This document shows, in pieces, positions 5,229-6,070 of a DNA stretch of 6,070 nt (the first letter of the stretch is position 1; each line of letters opens with the position of its first letter). Source of the DNA: Flavobacteriaceae bacterium UBA5544. Lineage in GTDB: Bacteria; Bacteroidota; Bacteroidia; Flavobacteriales; Flavobacteriaceae. The position numbers and the translations under genes are program-made. Under the pieces are notes generated by a model that worked only from the letters and a program-made list of their open reading frames with translations, did not search any database and had not been told where the DNA came from. The DNA lies in assembly GCA_002426755.1 (NCBI GenBank), contig DINI01000028.1, forward strand, positions 1-6,070, given 5' to 3'.

Positions 5229-5697
5229 TAACGCAAAAGTTCGGAATATGATTATTTCAGTATATTTTGTACTGATAGTCTTTGCTATATTCTCTGCAAT
5301 TGTATTTAGCTCGTTCCGTCATTTAACGCCAAATCCTTTCTTGACGTTTGTGTTGATAGCCGTCTTTTTCGCACTTGTTTTCTTTTTGGTGCATCGCGTA
5401 TCAAAATATTTCGAATACGACAGTGATGGGGTAAAGGTGGTCATTATCAACAAAGGACTTTTACTTTCAGACCATCTCAATTATCGAGAACACATCATTG
5501 AATTTAATAAGGATCGTTTGATAGCTTTTAAATTTAATAATTATGTGCTATACAGAACATTAGATGTTTACATAAAAGATCGCAAAGGTGGAAAGAAGAA
5601 AGAAACCTTTAACGTTACCTTATTGCCAAAGAAAAAACGCAGATACATAAGGCAATCCTTAAGTAAAATGATAAAGATGAATGCCAACCCACTATAA
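5218..5697 (+). CDS. Two-helix membrane protein with possible PH-like domain
   Basis: The 159-residue protein has two hydrophobic helices at about residues 12-32 and 41-59, separated by the short loop RHLTPNP. A soluble part of about 100 residues follows. It has successive strands (YFEYDSDGVKVVIINKG, HIIEFNKDRLIAFKF, YVLYRTLDVYI, KKETFNVTLL) and ends in a basic helix (KKKRRYIRQSLSKMI). Two helices followed by such a sheet-plus-helix resemble membrane-anchored bacterial PH-like proteins; this is an inference from pattern, not a proven family match. The ATG at 5218 overlaps the end of parE by 11 bases and the TAA shares one base with the parC start, so the three genes are probably translationally coupled. 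An internal ATG at 5248 would also leave both helices intact. The function is unknown; the position suggests, but does not show, a link to topoisomerase IV or chromosome segregation at the membrane. Confidence 0.85.
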   Translation: MRTNNAKVRNMIISVYFVLIVFAIFSAIVFSSFRHLTPNPFLTFVLIAVFFALVFFLVHRVSKYFEYDSDGVKVVIINKGLLLSDHLNYREHIIEFNKDRLIAFKFNNYVLYRTLDVYIKDRKGGKKKETFNVTLLPKKKRRYIRQSLSKMIKMNANPL

Positions 5698-6070
5698 TGA
5701 GTTTAGAGAACGAAGAACTACAAAACGATAACGAACAACCTCAAGAATCTACAAGCAACGAAACCATCACAAGAGTTTCCGGAATGTTTGAGGATTGGTT
5801 CCTCGACTATGCCTCTTATGTGATTTTGGAACGTGCTGTGCCAGCCATTGAAGATGGTTTTAAGCCAGTGCAAAGACGCATCATGCAGTCCATGAAAGAT
5901 TTGGACGATGGGCGTTACAACAAAGTGGCAAATATTGTTGGGCACACCATGCAATACCATCCACACGGCGATGCCAGTATTGGTGACGCCATGGTGCAGA
6001 TCGGTCAGAAAGATTTACTGATTGACATGCAGGGTAACTGGGGAAACATTCTTACGGGTGACAGTGCCGC
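5697..6070 (+). CDS. parC: DNA topoisomerase IV subunit A (ParC), N-terminal part
   Basis: The gene starts at the ATG sharing its A with the preceding TAA and runs off the window after 124 codons. ParC is the DNA-cutting subunit that pairs with ParE. After an acidic, probably disordered start (residues 1-20), the winged-helix breakage domain is clear: FEDWFLDYASYVILERAVPA (31-50), DGFKPVQRRI (53-62), GHTMQYHPHGD (82-92) and QGNWGNILTGDSA (112-124). The catalytic tyrosine normally follows within about ten residues and lies just beyond the window. In the helix that determines quinolone response, the residue aligned with Ser83 of E. coli GyrA is Ala93 (HGDASIGD), while the Asp87 equivalent (D97) is present. 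I chose this start because it is coupled to the upstream stop. Confidence 0.95.
   Translation, partial: MSLENEELQNDNEQPQESTSNETITRVSGMFEDWFLDYASYVILERAVPAIEDGFKPVQRRIMQSMKDLDDGRYNKVANIVGHTMQYHPHGDASIGDAMVQIGQKDLLIDMQGNWGNILTGDSA

Overview
The window looks like chromosomal DNA of a member of the Bacteroidota, most likely a flavobacterium. It is AT-rich, A-rich stretches precede the starts instead of clear Shine-Dalgarno sequences, there is a PorT-like outer-membrane barrel and a lipoprotein, and the topoisomerase IV genes are of the Bacteroidota type. All credible genes lie on the + strand.

Positions 1-123 hold the last 40 codons of a GNAT acetyltransferase. Positions 190 to about 2645 hold three gene units in a row: a secreted protein with a TonB-C-like end, a small lipoprotein, and an outer-membrane beta-barrel protein. 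Each gene sits tightly inside a unit-specific 10-11 bp inverted repeat that starts with GTT and ends with AAC. The units are separated by 136-141 bp imperfect palindromes (1128-1263 and 1812-1952). In each unit the inverse core behind the gene is complementary to the core in front of the same gene, not to the core at the far end of the same palindrome. This is the logic of integron gene cassettes and their attC sites, although the cores fit the classical attC consensus only loosely and no integrase gene lies in the window. All three cargo proteins are predicted to be exported.

Positions 2646-3056 contain no convincing gene. They hold what may be the eroded end of the third unit, a 21-bp tandem repeat (2724-2891) and a stretch almost free of G on the + strand (2892-3056). 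A 51-residue two-helix membrane protein follows (3057-3212), then an 8-bp tandem repeat and a probable promoter.

From 3363 onward there is a compact housekeeping operon: parE (topoisomerase IV subunit B), a two-helix membrane protein with a possible bacterial PH-like domain, and parC (subunit A, cut by the window end). The reading frames overlap by 11 and 1 bases, so translation is probably coupled. ParE and ParC form the A2B2 enzyme that decatenates chromosomes; the role of the membrane protein between them is unknown. The par genes are visibly richer in G+C, with many C-ending codons, than the very AT-rich cassette-like units, which supports a foreign or mobile origin for the latter.
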